The notes under the pieces: generated by a model
The model's input: only the letters and a program-made list of their open reading frames with translations
Told to the model about the DNA's origin: nothing
The model's database searches: none
Translations under genes and position numbers: made by a program
Part shown: one piece after another, positions 6,676 through 6,849 of the stretch
How the letters are laid out: every line of letters starts with the position of its first letter
Numbering within the stretch: position 1 is the first letter of the stretch
From: Alphaproteobacteria bacterium
Lineage (GTDB): Bacteria > Pseudomonadota > Alphaproteobacteria > ATCC43930 > CGMCC-115725
Direction of reading: 5' to 3'
DNA length: 6,849 nt
Assembly: GCA_030037055.1 (NCBI GenBank)
Contig: JASHRZ010000194.1
Location: 1 to 6,849 of the forward strand

Positions 6676-6849
6676 TCACCCCAGCGGCGGCAGCAGCCGG
6701 CCGCGCTCGACGACGACGATGCCGTCGAGCGCGATGGTGCAGTTCCGGAGCGGCAGGTCGAAATGCCCGCGGGTGAAGCGACCGGCGGTCTCGTTGGCGC
6801 CGGTGGAGTAGAGGAAATTGCCGGCGAACGCCCTGAGCTCCGTGCCGTT
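6676..6849 (-). CDS. C-terminal fragment, possibly of an M29-aminopeptidase/NicX-type protein, runs off right edge
   Basis: An open minus-strand frame gives 57 residues ending at a TGA at 6676-6678, with no start in view. Visible stretches are LRAFAGNFLYSTGANETAGR (5-24), GHFDLPLRNCTIALDG (28-43) and a final VVVERGRLLPPLG. The pattern of GNFLYSTG, then HFDLP with a conserved-looking His, then CTIALDG, recalls from memory the C-terminus of the metal-binding family containing M29 aminopeptidases and 2,5-dihydroxypyridine dioxygenase (NicX). That assignment is tentative. The gene is convergent with the hydroxyacyl-CoA-dehydrogenase gene; only 12 bases separate the two stops and no terminator hairpin is visible between them. 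If the assignment holds, it may belong to the same catabolic neighbourhood. Confidence 0.6.
   Translation of the reverse strand, partial: NGTELRAFAGNFLYSTGANETAGRFTRGHFDLPLRNCTIALDGIVVVERGRLLPPLG

Noticed and set aside
1..6849. CRISPR arrays, tRNA or rRNA genes, insertion sequences, attachment sites
   Set aside because: No regularly spaced repeats, RNA-gene signatures, transposase fragments or terminal inverted repeats were seen.

Overview
The window looks like high-GC proteobacterial chromosome, most likely from an alphaproteobacterium. The reasons are dense GC-rich coding DNA, GTG starts at several genes, a periplasmic cytochrome c'/c556-type gene, a YddA/BacA-type ABC transporter and an octopine/nopaline-dehydrogenase-family enzyme. 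No marker gene is present, so this placement is an inference from gene content.

Left block, minus strand, read right to left. A YddA-type fused permease/ATPase ABC transporter (3820 to 2081) is followed by a 75-residue MbtH-like protein (1998 to 1771). Next comes the first 503 residues of a non-ribosomal peptide synthetase (NRPS) that runs off the left edge (1510 to 1). The NRPS piece holds a complete condensation domain with an intact HHxxxDG motif and the first core motif of an adenylation domain. This is the edge of a peptide natural-product cluster: the synthetase makes the peptide, the MbtH protein supports its adenylation domains, and the transporter is the likely route for the product or a precursor. 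A siderophore is one plausible product, but the window does not show the substrate. A promoter-like sequence just upstream of mbtH could drive mbtH and the NRPS separately from the transporter.

Middle, minus strand. A cytochrome c' gene (4423 to 3971) is recognisable from its signal peptide to its C-terminal CxxCH haem site. It carries two frame changes that cancel each other and, in the ancestral frame between them, a TAG codon where family members usually have a lysine. It is annotated as a pseudogene; sequencing error is the main alternative. A perfect 10-bp inverted repeat lies between it and the transporter.

Right block, plus strand. An octopine/nopaline-dehydrogenase-family protein (4580 to 5659) overlaps by 4 bases (GTGA) a 3-hydroxyacyl-CoA-dehydrogenase-family protein (5656 to 6663). 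The two NAD(P)-dependent oxidoreductases are very probably co-transcribed and co-translated and may act in one catabolic pathway of unknown substrate. A convergent gene enters from the right edge (6849 to 6676). Only its last 57 residues are visible, and they tentatively resemble the C-terminus of M29-aminopeptidase/NicX-type proteins.

The most notable observations are the multiply damaged yet still open cytochrome c' gene and the overlapping opine-dehydrogenase/hydroxyacyl-CoA-dehydrogenase pair. I see no clearly undescribed system.
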